In this document: piece by piece, positions 1 through 12,500 of the stretch
How positions within the stretch are numbered: position 1 is the first letter of the stretch
Layout of the letters: the number at the start of each line of letters is the position of its first letter
Source: Liolophura sinensis
Lineage: Eukaryota > Mollusca > Polyplacophora > Chitonida > Chitonidae
Length of the DNA: 64,000 bases
Direction: 5' to 3'
NCBI RefSeq assembly: GCF_032854445.1
Contig: NC_088303.1
Span: forward strand, 5,711,501 to 5,775,500
Notes under the pieces: generated by a model
Database searches by the model: none
Told to the model about the DNA's origin: nothing
Seen by the model: the letters and a program-made list of their open reading frames with translations, nothing else
Program-made: the position numbers and the translations under genes

Positions 1-300
1 GCTTGTGACTTGTAGTGTGACTCCACTGTCTTCACTGGTCTTGACTCAGTAAGTTCGGCGCGTGAACCCCCATCAGCTGACACACCTATTCTTTTCCCGT
101 AATCGCCTCTCTTACCTTGCTTTTAACTTCTATGAGGTTCTGCGACAGTCTCGGCGGTTGTTTAGCGTTTCTAGACATCGTAAACCCAACACAGCCCTTC
201 GCATAGGGCGAAAATTCTTTCCAAATTCTTTCAAGACTCCGAGTAAATAGCTTACAGATGAGTTACCGTACGAAACCGACAAGTGAATAACAGCTTTCTC

Positions 301-308
301 TGACGTCA
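301..308. promoter_or_regulatory. CRE palindrome upstream of ACD
   Basis: A perfect TGACGTCA palindrome lies about 270 bp upstream of the first in-frame ATG of the ACD-like gene. This is the consensus CREB/ATF site. A second perfect copy is in the first intron at 933-940. That it acts on this promoter is inference from position only. Confidence 0.4.
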
Positions 309-573
309 TGGACCTAGGCGTTGTAAACTCGAGCAGAGGTTCAGTCTAAATAGACTGGCAAAATAGAAGTATTTTAGGCAAATAATCGCACAAGAATATT
401 ATAATATAATAATTTTCTGTTACACTAGGGTTGTTTTGAATGTAAACATGCCGAAAAGAGTGATTATGTGTTTAAAAGAATTTACGAGATTAAAGCATGT
501 TAAGGTCAAAGGTCACTCTGAGGTTCTTTTCGCGGGAAGGTGATGGTGAAAATTATAAATGTTTTGAAGTAAA

Positions 574-3500
574 ATGACATCAAAACCAAGATGGGGTTAC
601 AAAAGAAGCGCCATGGTGTTGAGGCCGTGGATCGTGCAGCTGTTGGTCAGAGGGGATTTAAAACAGAGGGCCCAGAAAGTGCAAGTTTTGCAGGTAAAAT
701 TAGGAATACTATAGTATGTTACAACAACAACGCTGACAGTCACTGACATTTCACTGCAGTGACAGAAACGAGAGACTTCACCCTACAACGACGTTAGCTC
801 GATCGACAACAAGTCCTTGAGTTTGAAACACATGAAGTTCATGGCGCAGCAATCGTTGGTGTTGATCCGACCCTTCAAATGTTGATTGTGAAAAGCAGGA
901 CAAGGTACTTAAATGATTTTAAAATTTTGAAATGACGTCATATTATATACTAGTTTAGTTGCAGATTTAGTCATTGAGCAATGCAGTTGCAACAACCCCA
1001 TATTTGTTGGATTGACGGTAAGGAACATTTACTGCTGTTCACACAGACATTAAAACCTCCCTCTAGTATAAATCGATGTTAGTTCTTTAAGTCAAATGAT
1101 TGCCATTGCTATTTCCCGAGTCTTCTTGTCAGTTTAAAGTGAAACCATATTAAAACCCAAACCTAAACCAGACAACCCTAAAAGAAACAGAAGGTTACAC
1201 TCTAACATGAGTTTTACTGTTGTAGAATGAGAAAAACAGTCACTCAGACAGGTATTTATATTTTCGAGCATCTGGAACCTCGTAATGAAGTGGAGGGGAT
1301 AAATAACATGGAATTAAATGATTGAAAACACTGATTTTTATCAATTGCTAAAGTTTATAGCCCAACAGAACATTGCAACTGTTATATGTGAAGGCGAGAT
1401 ACATCCTGATTACTTTTCCAGAAATCGTTTCGTACCTTGAAGCTATATTATTAATTTTTTGTCCACAATCTTCTTCAGTGCCTATCTCACCTGGGTTAAA
1501 TATTTGTTCCACCTCCACTACTCTAGTCATGTGACCAGATAGTGTGCCGATGAGGCTCAGAGCAGCTATAACATCACCGAATATGAATTGGTACAGAATG
1601 TAGCTAAGCTTGTTAATATGCATCGGTTGTATTTGAAATTGTAGTCACTCTGTGTCATTTTTAATAACTCTTGTCAAGTGTGCTATTTCCAATAACTGGA
1701 GCTTACAGTTCAGCGACTTAAAGCTGTGACTAAAATCAATGTCAACTGAATGTTTCTATAAATTATCTAACCTGTTCTTAGGGTGTCCTAACCAAAAGTA
1801 GTCCATGGCAGTAACACAAATTGACTAAATAGACCATCTTCATGGTTTTGATGTAATCTCACAACAGTTGATGTTCATTTATGCTAGGGAAGTTATAATG
1901 GGTCTGAACAGTGGTGAATGCTCTTTACCATTAGTATGACACATTTGGGGCTGTTTTGATGAGAGTTACCCGACTTCCCACTACTAGTTCCCAAGTCAAA
2001 CACTCAACTGCTTATGTGTAGTGGATCATTAGTTTAATAGTTTTGACTGACACAGAGGCCCATAACTCTATGCAGCTATGATAATGTTAATCCGTCATAA
2101 CACTGAGTCCAACCCTACCTCTCAAAATTTCGATGCAGATTTTCAAACGTCAACTTGATGGAACTGATCTCAATGAGGTGTGTGGCACTCCAACTTACAA
2201 GAGTCATTTTTTGTGTCCTTGTTGCTTGAAGACCTTATTACCTAACTGCCATATGTTCCACCCACATAAATGTTTGATTTTGAGTGTAGTCAATAGCGAG
2301 CATGTGCGTGGAGGAAGTGAGGGCTTGAGATAGAGGAATAATTTTTAGTGTTGCACCTCTAGCATACGGCTGTGGCATGCTAAAGGGACAAAAATGTTCT
2401 GGTTTGGTTTAAGATTTCAGGGATGTAAAATCAGTGACATAGCTTTCCAGGTAAGTGATGTAAATAAACAGCACTGAAAAAGCAGAAAGTTACATCTCTA
2501 TTTAACTATAGGCGCGTTCTTGGCTGTCACAACAGGTCCAAATATTAAAGTCGTCGCACCAAAAACTTATTGGCTAGATCAGATGAAGCATTACCCATGT
2601 ATAAACCACTTTTTGCCAACCACTATTTTCCACTCCTCCAACTTTTTGTATTTGCTAAAGCGCCACGATATAGAATTAGTACAAAACTGAAGGACCTGCT
2701 TAAGCCCTCTTGTAAATGTTAGTAAAGCCTAGTTTTGGAGGCCATCAAGCAGAATATTGTATTTGATCTAGTTTAGATGTTTTAGATCTGTGGAGGAATC
2801 CATGATCATGGTCATCCTTGATCGTGTGCTATAGGGCAGCGGGAAGATGTCCATAAGAAACAGTTTAACTTATTTAACCATACAAATAAAATATTGCAAG
2901 TACCGGTATTCAGAATAGTTATTTCCATATGAATGAGCAGTGGTGTAACTTAACTTTTTGGGGAGCTTGCTGTCAGGGCAAGTTGACAATGAAAACTGCA
3001 TGCCCACACTTATTTTCACTTGCAATGCCACAACGCAACCATATCTTTTACAATTTATTGCAAACATTGATATTAAAATTGTACTGAACAAAAACCACTA
3101 ACTGTTTCAATCCACATTTCTTTATTTTCATCTTACATGTTACTCCAGTGAAGTGAACAATTTCAGATTTGTGTAGTGCCATTCATTCTTGTAACTTTTT
3201 GATGCATTCATTTATTAACCATACACTAGTCCACTCAAGTACTAATATATAAGTGCAGATCTTTCAGCTTGGTGCAAGGATCCCTGTTTTAATCCACTTG
3301 ATCGTTCGTTTTTATCTTACATGTGTATGCAGTGAAGTGATGAAAAAAAAAATTAATAGTGACTTCAGATTTGTGTTGTGCCATTCATTCATGTAGCTTT
3401 TTGAACCTGGGATTTGTTTTTGACTGGTAGTTATTATCCAGTGAATCTTCTCTGTTGCCATAAACGTGTGGTAAACAATGTGGTGACCAGCCTCCACTGA

Positions 3501-6500
3501 GCCATCTTGGTGATGCGCAGAGAATGCTAGACATAAATACACTGCTGATTTTATGGCACGGAAGCGTCCGTGTGCGGGAGAGTACACGCTGCACCCTGTG
3601 CAAAAGCCTCGTTCTGATTTCATCCACCTGTCTGAAAGCAGCGCATGGCCGAAGTGAAGTTCGCAATTTTACAGAAATATTTTACGAGTTCAGCTGAAAT
3701 ATTCAAGCAAGTGAAGGATTATCAGCATGTGCAATTCAGTTCATAGATTATTTTTATTTTTTATGCACTGGTGGGCTACCAAAAAACATGATACCCTTTC
3801 CCGATTTCACTTGCATTTGGCAAGCGGGTAAGCATTAAGTTACACCAGTGATGAGATTTATACAAAGTAATGCATAAATATGTTCTGGTTGTGAACCAGT
3901 GTAAAGGTTAAATCTTATATCTCAGATATAGTTTCCTTGTAGTCATTACTGTTAACTATTTTCATCTTTGACATATAGTTGAACTCAGCAGGTTCACTCT
4001 AAGGCATCGGACTCATCCACAAGTAATAGGTACTGGCAACTTTGAACAAGGGATGTAACTCTATACATCATGTCATTTTACAATGTGCCAAGGAAATGCA
4101 AATCTTGATACCATATCATGCTCATACGAGTACATCTACTTGAAGCAAGTCACTTATGAATGGTTATAATGCCTTGGAGTAAACGTGCTGAATTCAACTT
4201 CATGTCACTCTGGAATGCAAATTGGTCTTCAAGGTGAAAGTGAAAATTGATGAGATGAATGGTGAAAGTATTTGAAGTACATTAGGAAGCTTAAAAGAAA
4301 GCACAAATCTGTTCAAGAATGTGTTTGCAGTTGTGCTAGCAAGTCATAGCCCATGGTCTTTTTCAGTATTTTGCAGCTGCCAATGTAGGCTTGAATGAAT
4401 GATTATGGCTTAACGCCACATCGGCAATATTTCAGCCATATCTTGGCGATCCAATGTAGGCAGCATTTTCAGCCCAAATACAGCTTCTTAAACATTTTCC
4501 CAATTTTGACAAACGGAGTCAGAATGAATCATTTACATGCATGGTGTAAGTGTAAAATTATAAATACACATGTTTACCTGATACATCTTTGTGTACTCTC
4601 CTGAGGCAGAGGCTGTAGCCTTGCAGTCTACCAACCTCTGCTGAACACCCTGCAAATCTTTATATGACGAGCTGGAGGCCGCTAATCCACATTGACCAAT
4701 GGAAACGAACCTGTTAAGACCTACCCGAAAGGGATTGTTGTGGTTTCATATCAGAAGTCAGTTCGACTCAGTTGAAAAGTTTGAACCTCTGGATTACATG
4801 TATGTAATAGAGATAGGTTTGCCAATGATCGTTTGGATATAATCTTTTAACATGAGTTGGGGATTCTGAGGATGGGCTCTGTGTGGAGACTGCTGGGCTA
4901 AAACTACCATACTCTTCAACGCCGTGAAGCATGTGGGCTTCCCTGTCTCTGTTTGCAACGTTAGCCGATACATAAAATATCTTTTCCCTGAAGAGTATGC
5001 ATTGAAGGCTTTATCTCCGATGTATGCACAGAGCTGTTTTGCCCTGAATTTCTCACAAATGGTAACATCAGCTTATCTTTTGAATTTATTTAATTTAGTG
5101 GTCAGTGGTCAACTTCTTCTTTCTTAATCACGAATATTAATGAAGACACACCTCCACCCCTGTCAGTGAAAATTTGTAGTCTTTTGCAAAGGCTTTTAGC
5201 TTGTATGGAATGCTCATTGGCAAATAGTGATTGGGTCAATCACAGCTTGTATCCGAAAAATGGGTGTCTTTCGATAGAGCCTGAAACCATAAGGTTAGAG
5301 GGTCTGTCGTAGAGAGAGTAATCTTTGTGATGACAAAGGCTTAATTTTAGGTCATTTAATCCTTAAAACTGAGTGAATCGCGATGCATTTTGATCCTTGC
5401 ATTTTATTTATATCTGGAACTTCTTGTTATCATTGTTGATCAGTTATGACAAATAGAATTTTATTGATGACCTCGGTTTTTCCCTTTCAGTTAATGCTAT
5501 ATTGTGATCATGTTAAAAGCATGCCATTTCAGCTGTCATCTGAGAGATACTAGACTGAAGAATACAAATTGCTTGTTGTGAATGGACAGGAAGTGGATTT
5601 CTTTGACAGGTGATGCTGATACACCTCAGGGCAGGGATTTACAGTACAAGTACTAGTGTTTGAACTCTTATAGGGCCATTATTACAGATGTATTCATGGT
5701 TTTCTGGCTTACCGTCAAAAATATTTCCTGTAGGTGAATAGAAAGCCTTCCAGTTCAAAAACAGGAAAATTGTAAAAAAAAAAAAAAAAGAAGAACTCAT
5801 TAAGGTTGAACAGATTTAAAAGGTGAGTATTAAATTTTGTTATTCCCTGTTTTAATTTTTTAGGTTTGGTTTCCTGGTTAAACACAAAGTAAAAAAATTG
5901 GAAAAAAAATTTCCTTTCTGGCCTTATCCTATTTTTTCTGATACGGTTTGGGTATTCCCCCCACAACTCCCCCCCCCCCCCTTCTCCATGTGTTACTGTC
6001 AAAATAATCCATGAAATACATGGGGAATTAATCTAGTGCTTGTACTTGTAGTTTTGGTATACATGTAGGGTATAATCTAATGATCTCTCCCTCTCTGCCT
6101 CAACCTTAACATCCTCCCCCCCCCCTCCCCCCAACCCCAACCCCCACCTCCACCCCCTCTCACCCCCTTCGGGCAAGTAGAATCTATTACATTCACTTGC
6201 AGGTCTTTTGTCAATGTAATTTAAAGCTTTCAGGGAGAAAATTGTCAAATTAGGGATGTGTGTAGAGAGAGGTCTGTTGAATGCCCAAGACGTGCACAGT
6301 GTGGTGTGAACATGCCTCAGGCAGTGCTGTTGTAAGCTGTGGCCAGCTGTGTTTAGGCTAACCAATCAGCAGGCTGGCTGACATAGCTTATACGCAGAGC
6401 CCGTCAAAAGATAACACAATGTGAAGCAAATTCATTTATTTTCCCTCGTAATAAATGATTTTGTTGAAATCAAATGTTATTATAAATAGTGAAAAATTCT

Positions 6501-9500
6501 GCTTATATTTATAAAATGGATCCAGTGAAGCAGGAGGTAATGGCTGAGTTAATATAGGCTTATATCTGTCTGAACTTGCAGAGGTTAAAGCCCATGACTA
6601 GCACAGTGGTGTCACGGAACAAGGTGTTTCGGCACACAATCATCTGTATCGCTTCTCGGCCTTTTGGCTAAGATCAAAGTGTAGTATCTGTTCTTATCAG
6701 CTTAATATCTGATACGTCCTCCATTGGAGGACATCGATATTAAACTGATTTTTGGAACTCGGTGAGAGACTTGGAGCTTGCTCCATCCTCGCCACGGGTT
6801 AGCCTGGTATTGCAGTACCTCCAGGAATGGCCCACTCCTTTTTCAAATCAATGTCAGACTAGTATACATGTATACCATTCTTACCCTCTGCTGGTCAGAT
6901 CAGAGTGAAATAATGTTGTGCAACATAACACAGTGTGTTTATGTCAGTGTTTTGTAACTGCATTTTTTAACATGCATGCAAAATCTATTAATTTCATGCT
7001 GGGATCTATTGTACACTAGGCCACACCAATTTATAATTTTGTTGTATGATCAGAACGACTCTTTTTTTTTAACATGTTGGATGCGGTTATAAAACTAAAA
7101 CTAACAAATCATCTGTTGGAAATGTTGACTGTCCTAGCAGTTTTTCCTCTTAAAGTCATGTTTTCTGGTTCAGAAAGCCGTTATAAAAATCTCTTAATAA
7201 AAATGTCTGTCAGACAAAATAAAAATGTGGTCTCATTTTTATTCCAGTTTTGCATTTTTTTATTGTCGGCTAGCCCTGAATACACTAATATTGAAAACTT
7301 ATCTTAACTTTGTCGTGTCATTTTACGTAACTATGACACTGTACCTTAAAATCACAACAAGCATTCGTTAAGTATTGCCACACAATACACAGTCCTATAA
7401 ACTGAAACGGGATAATATAGAACATGCAAAACGATAAAATACAACCTGTATCAAAATGTGTACTAAACGCGTGTGCAGAATGTCAATGAAAAGGTCAGTC
7501 GATGTGAAAAAAAAACAGTCCCTCAATTCAAGCCCCACACCTCGTCATCGATAGTGCACCAGTAAAGACAAATAATAAACATATGACATGTATGTGTAGG
7601 AAAAATGGAAACAAGACAAATGCAAGTTGTTATTATTTCCTGTGTTTTGTGTGCAGAATGTGAGAGGTCCACGACGTTCAGATGGTAGTGTGATGAAGGA
7701 ACTAACGGACGGACAAGCCTACATCAAGGCTATATTCACCGCAGAGGCGATGAGGGACTACAGTGATAAGTGGTGAGCTACAAGTAATGGCCCTCAAGAA
7801 TGCCTGCTTTTTAGCAGATGTACATATAGCTTGACACATGGCTCCCTTTAACTCTTGAAATCCTCGAAAATACTTTATTTTGTGTATAGATTTACAAAAC
7901 CTTGAAATTTCTTGAGAGTTCATTTTGGAACGTCGTAGTTTTTGAGGTGTACATGAGGTCTACTTCATCATAATATCGAAAAATGTAGGGGCCTCCGTGG
8001 CTCATTTGGTTAGTGCGCTAGCACAGAGTAATGACCTAGGAGTCTCTCATCAATGCAGTCGCTGTGAGTTCAAGTCCAACTCATGCTGGCTTCCTCCGGT
8101 CATATGTGGGAAGGTTGCCAGCAACCTGCGGATGCTCGCGGGTTTCCCCCGGGCTCTGCCCGGTTTCCACCCACTGAAATGCTGGCCGCCGTCAGATAAG
8201 TGAAATATTCTTGAGTACGGCATGAAACACCAATCAAATAAATAAATGAATAATATCAAAAACCATCCTCTGTCTCTTGGTTTAAACAAGTTCTCGCCAC
8301 AACATTGCTGAAATATTGCCGATGTGGCGTCAAGCCATAGTCATCCATTGGTTCATTCATTAGGCTTCCAGCTGTAAGTAATGGCCCTCAAGAATGCCTG
8401 AAGATTATTGCTCTTATTATTGTTATTATTTCTGTTGCTCAGCGGCTTTTGCAACTGCATGAAAACCGTGACCGCTGTACATTTTATAACAATACTAGGT
8501 TCAGAGGATAGGTGCTGCACTGTTTCGAACTTTCGGCCACCATATTGATATCTGAAAAAAATCTTTAAGTGTCTTCTCCTCGAGAACAGCTGAACTGAAT
8601 GACCTGAAATGACCTGATGTTGCTAGAACATAACCAGGCAAATATAAATTGCGGAGTTTGTGCCTACATGCCTACATGTCAGAAACTCTGGAAGACCAAT
8701 GTGACCAAGAATTTCTGAAATTGGAAACGAAGAATACTTAACTTGGTAAAGTTTGTGCTGCTAATTACGAATCTGTTGTTGTTTGTCCCCTGTGTTTAAT
8801 AGTTTTGTGACAGATTTTGACAAAAGTTGAAAATCCAGAAACTTTTTTTTTGCCCACAGACAGAATACTTGTTGCATTAAATAAAAGTAACTTTTTGAAA
8901 GATTGAAAAGATTGAAAGATTAATGTTCTTTGGTCATCTTCAAATTCTAATTTAATACTTTTGCAGCTGTATCATCTCAAAAATTTTGATATTTGGAGGT
9001 CACATGACAGGAGGTTTTTGTAGCTGTAAAGCTGAAAATTGCTGAGTAGAAAGGTTTATATATGTGCTATCTTTGTGTTGCAAATTGTTATACTGTGTTA
9101 ATAAATACAAGACGTGTAAGGCTTGAAAAATAGTACAAAAAAGGCTGGTTTACCACATTTGGCACATTTATGTGTACATGTTGTATAATCTATGAACAAG
9201 TGCTGTACGTCTTGATTATATTGATGAAATAGTAAAAATATTTTTTTGAAATAGCAATCAATGAGTGAATAAGCGCAAAATGACAGATTTCGCAAAATGT
9301 GTACGTAAGTTGAACATACCGTAAATGACCTAAAATTCTGTCCATGACTAACTTGACCATTTTTCCAGATTGTGAGGGTTCTGTTGATTTAAGTAAGGAA
9401 TTTTGAGGTTTGCTTGGAACATGAGCTGATATTCTACTGGAAAGCTGTAAGTTCCAGCACCAAAAGCAATATTTTGTGACATTTATTTGCCTCTAAAAAT

Positions 9501-12500
9501 TCACTTTTGTGGATAAAATTTTAGGTCGTTTAGGTTAATTTAGAGCACAAATATGCATAAATGCTCCTCAGTTCTTGCTGCACAAATGCTCTCATTGTCC
9601 TCTTAATCATTTTATGTTATGCAAAGAGTGCTTGCCAGCTTTAGTCATATTCAAACTGATTCTGGATACGGAGTAGGTACATGCATATATAATCCGTTGA
9701 TGACACACCATTATTTAAGATCAGGAAAACGTGTATGTAGTCAAGGGGATGCAATTTTATACATATAATTGTACCTTTTAATGATTGCAAGATTTACTGC
9801 CAGAAAAAATGCTGTATGTGATCAAGGGGAGAAAACTATGTTCAGTGGGATTTTTCAGGTTTATGTTAAGTTAATAGAATATGTGTGTCATATTTAACAG
9901 AACAGTCTGCTACAAACGCAGAACACATTCTAGCATCATTCAGACAACAGGCTTTCCGTTTAAATTAACAGATTACTTTGTTGAGTGCATGCAACTCCAC
10001 ACCATCTGCCTACTTCTTCAGGTAGGCATTGACTACAAATTGCCCGTCAGTAATGAGGTAACACTAACTGATGTAATAAATTCATTGAGGTATGGTTGTA
10101 ATCCAGGCTCATGGTTAAATAAATAATGTCAATAGCCTTTGTGGTACATATTCTTGTCCACATTCCATGTATGTTTGAACTGATCTTTAAGTGGAAAAAG
10201 GGCAAAATAGCAGATTTCGCATTATGTGTCTGTATGTATAATATAATCGAGAGCACAGATATCTAATAGTGCCAAAATTCTCCATGGTTCTGACCACAAA
10301 TTTTATAAATTTAACATTATTTGTATAAAACTTTACCTTTACCTAGATTTTCTGAAAATCGCTGGACAATAGTCGTGGAGAGAAATTTGTTTTACAATAG
10401 GTGGACCAACATGCTGTTAGGACAAACTGCATCCAGTAACATAGTGTTCACTACTGTCTCTGTGACTCAAATTTGTTTGTTTTTATTACAGAATTTCCTG
10501 ACATGCAACTCTAAAATCATTCTGTTATTAGATCACATGCTACAAGATTTAACATACATTTCATTTATTAAGGTTATATCACGCTAAAACCTGTCAATGA
10601 TATATGACATTGTCAGAAGCAGGGTTTAGAGTAAAGTTGATAAAAGCTTAGGTAACTGCTGTGACTTTCCCTAAAAAACATATCGGACTCTGCCCATTCC
10701 GTTAGCATGCAACTTGTTTTTTAATAATGGGAGACTCGACAATGAGCTAAACAGAAGGTCCAAATGATAGTAGTATGCAACGTTCTCCTCTGTGACATTG
10801 CTGTGCTTGTGTTCTTCATGTATGTTTTATGATCACACTTACATATACACCGATAATTGTGATGTAGGAAAGGAAAAAAACAAATAAGTTTACAGCTCCT
10901 GATACAGACAGGAAGGAGATTTATGATTTCCCCATGATGACATCACCCAGGGCCATGAGTGCTTGCCATCCAAACTGTGCTTATGTAGTTTGACATTATG
11001 GGATAGAAAAGGTTTTACAACTACTTTCCATCTGCAAGGATATGAACTTCAACATATGGATGTGTAGAGCGAGTGTTGTTACGTGTCACTAAAACCAATT
11101 TTACCTGACTAAAACCAATTTTTATAACAAGTGTGAATGATTTTATAGAGAGGTGAATATAGGCGAATGGCTAAAAAAAATAGACTATAATGCTCTATGA
11201 AGTCTTCCCTTGTATTGCTAGTGCATCTACAACACCATTACTTCTTATATATAAACACACACTGCAAACTGTGTGTGAAGACAGGCTTGGAAGCATTGCA
11301 ACTGTATGCTGTTCTAGCTCCTTTTGGGATTGTAACTTCATTTGTCTTGTTTTCATGTTTCAGTCAGGATGATTCCGCTCCACCCAGTATTAATGATGCT
11401 TTGCTGATCCTGACTGATTACCACATTGAATTTTTGCCACATGAATGCTGTGTAAGTTGCTATATTCAGTTCCACATGTCAGTATAGTTAGTCTTGCTGT
11501 CTGGAAATGGTTTCAAGCTGTGTGGTCTGTTGTGCATTTCTACATTGTACCTTTGTGCTGACAGTTTATGGTCTCACCAGTAACGTACTCATTTATTATT
11601 TATAAGAGATCAGTGGTCAATCCAGCTTGGACGTGAGATACCTTTGTGTGGGAACTGATGCATAAATTTTGGCTTTCAGTACAAGTCTGACACTATGGGT
11701 CGAAAAGGAGTTACAACATTATATTTAGCATTTAAATGGTGTAACTGATGTGACCTCACAATGAACGGTGGAAAGGGAAAAATTGTGTCTGCTGTCTATC
11801 ACAATGAACAGTGGGAAGGGAAAAATTGTCTGCTGTCTATCACAATGAACATTGGGAAGGGAAAAATTGTCTGCTGTCTATCACAATGAACAGTGGAAAG
11901 GGAAAAATTGTGTCTGCTGTCTATCACAATGAACAGTGGGAAGGGAAAAATTGTCTGCTGTCTATCACAATGAACATTGGGAAGGGAAAAATTGTGTCTG
12001 CTGTCTATCACAATGAACAGTGGGAAAGGAAAAATCGTCTGCTGTCTATCACAATGAACAGTGGAAAGGGAAAAATTGTGTCTGCTGTCTATCACAATGA
12101 ACAGTGGGAAGGGAAAAATTGTCTGCTGTCTATCACAATGAACAGTGGGAAGGGAAAAATTGTCAGCTGTCTATCTCATTAACCTCACTTCATCTTTTAC
12201 CTTTTTTTAACTTTAATTGTGACACTATGATTGATTTGCAGCATTGGTCAGAGTTTGTTGTTGAGGTGAAACGGTTTACTTTGTGGTCATACCAGGAAGG
12301 GTTTGGTTTGAAACAGAGTCCTGTTAACAGGTACATTCTATTGTTTGTTGTAAAACATGTGGTTATGCTGTTGATTACGGAAGTGTTGAACGCCCAGGGA
12401 TGTACATGTACACTGAAGACGCTTTACCAGAGATGTTGGTCCAAAAATACATATTTTCTGGTCAAATCAAATTTCCTGTATGAATCAAGATTAACTTTTA

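Larger units (their letters stand above)
694..7656 (+). other. ACD intron 1, 7 kb
   Basis: No coding exon is recognised here. The intron holds the U2 snRNA gene (6648-6837), a second CRE at 933-940, a local duplication (3117-3203 resembles 3296-3414), a poly-A stretch near 5776, and strongly C-rich tracts at 5958-5970 and 6113-6173. The short open frames have no splice-site or protein support. Confidence 0.6.
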
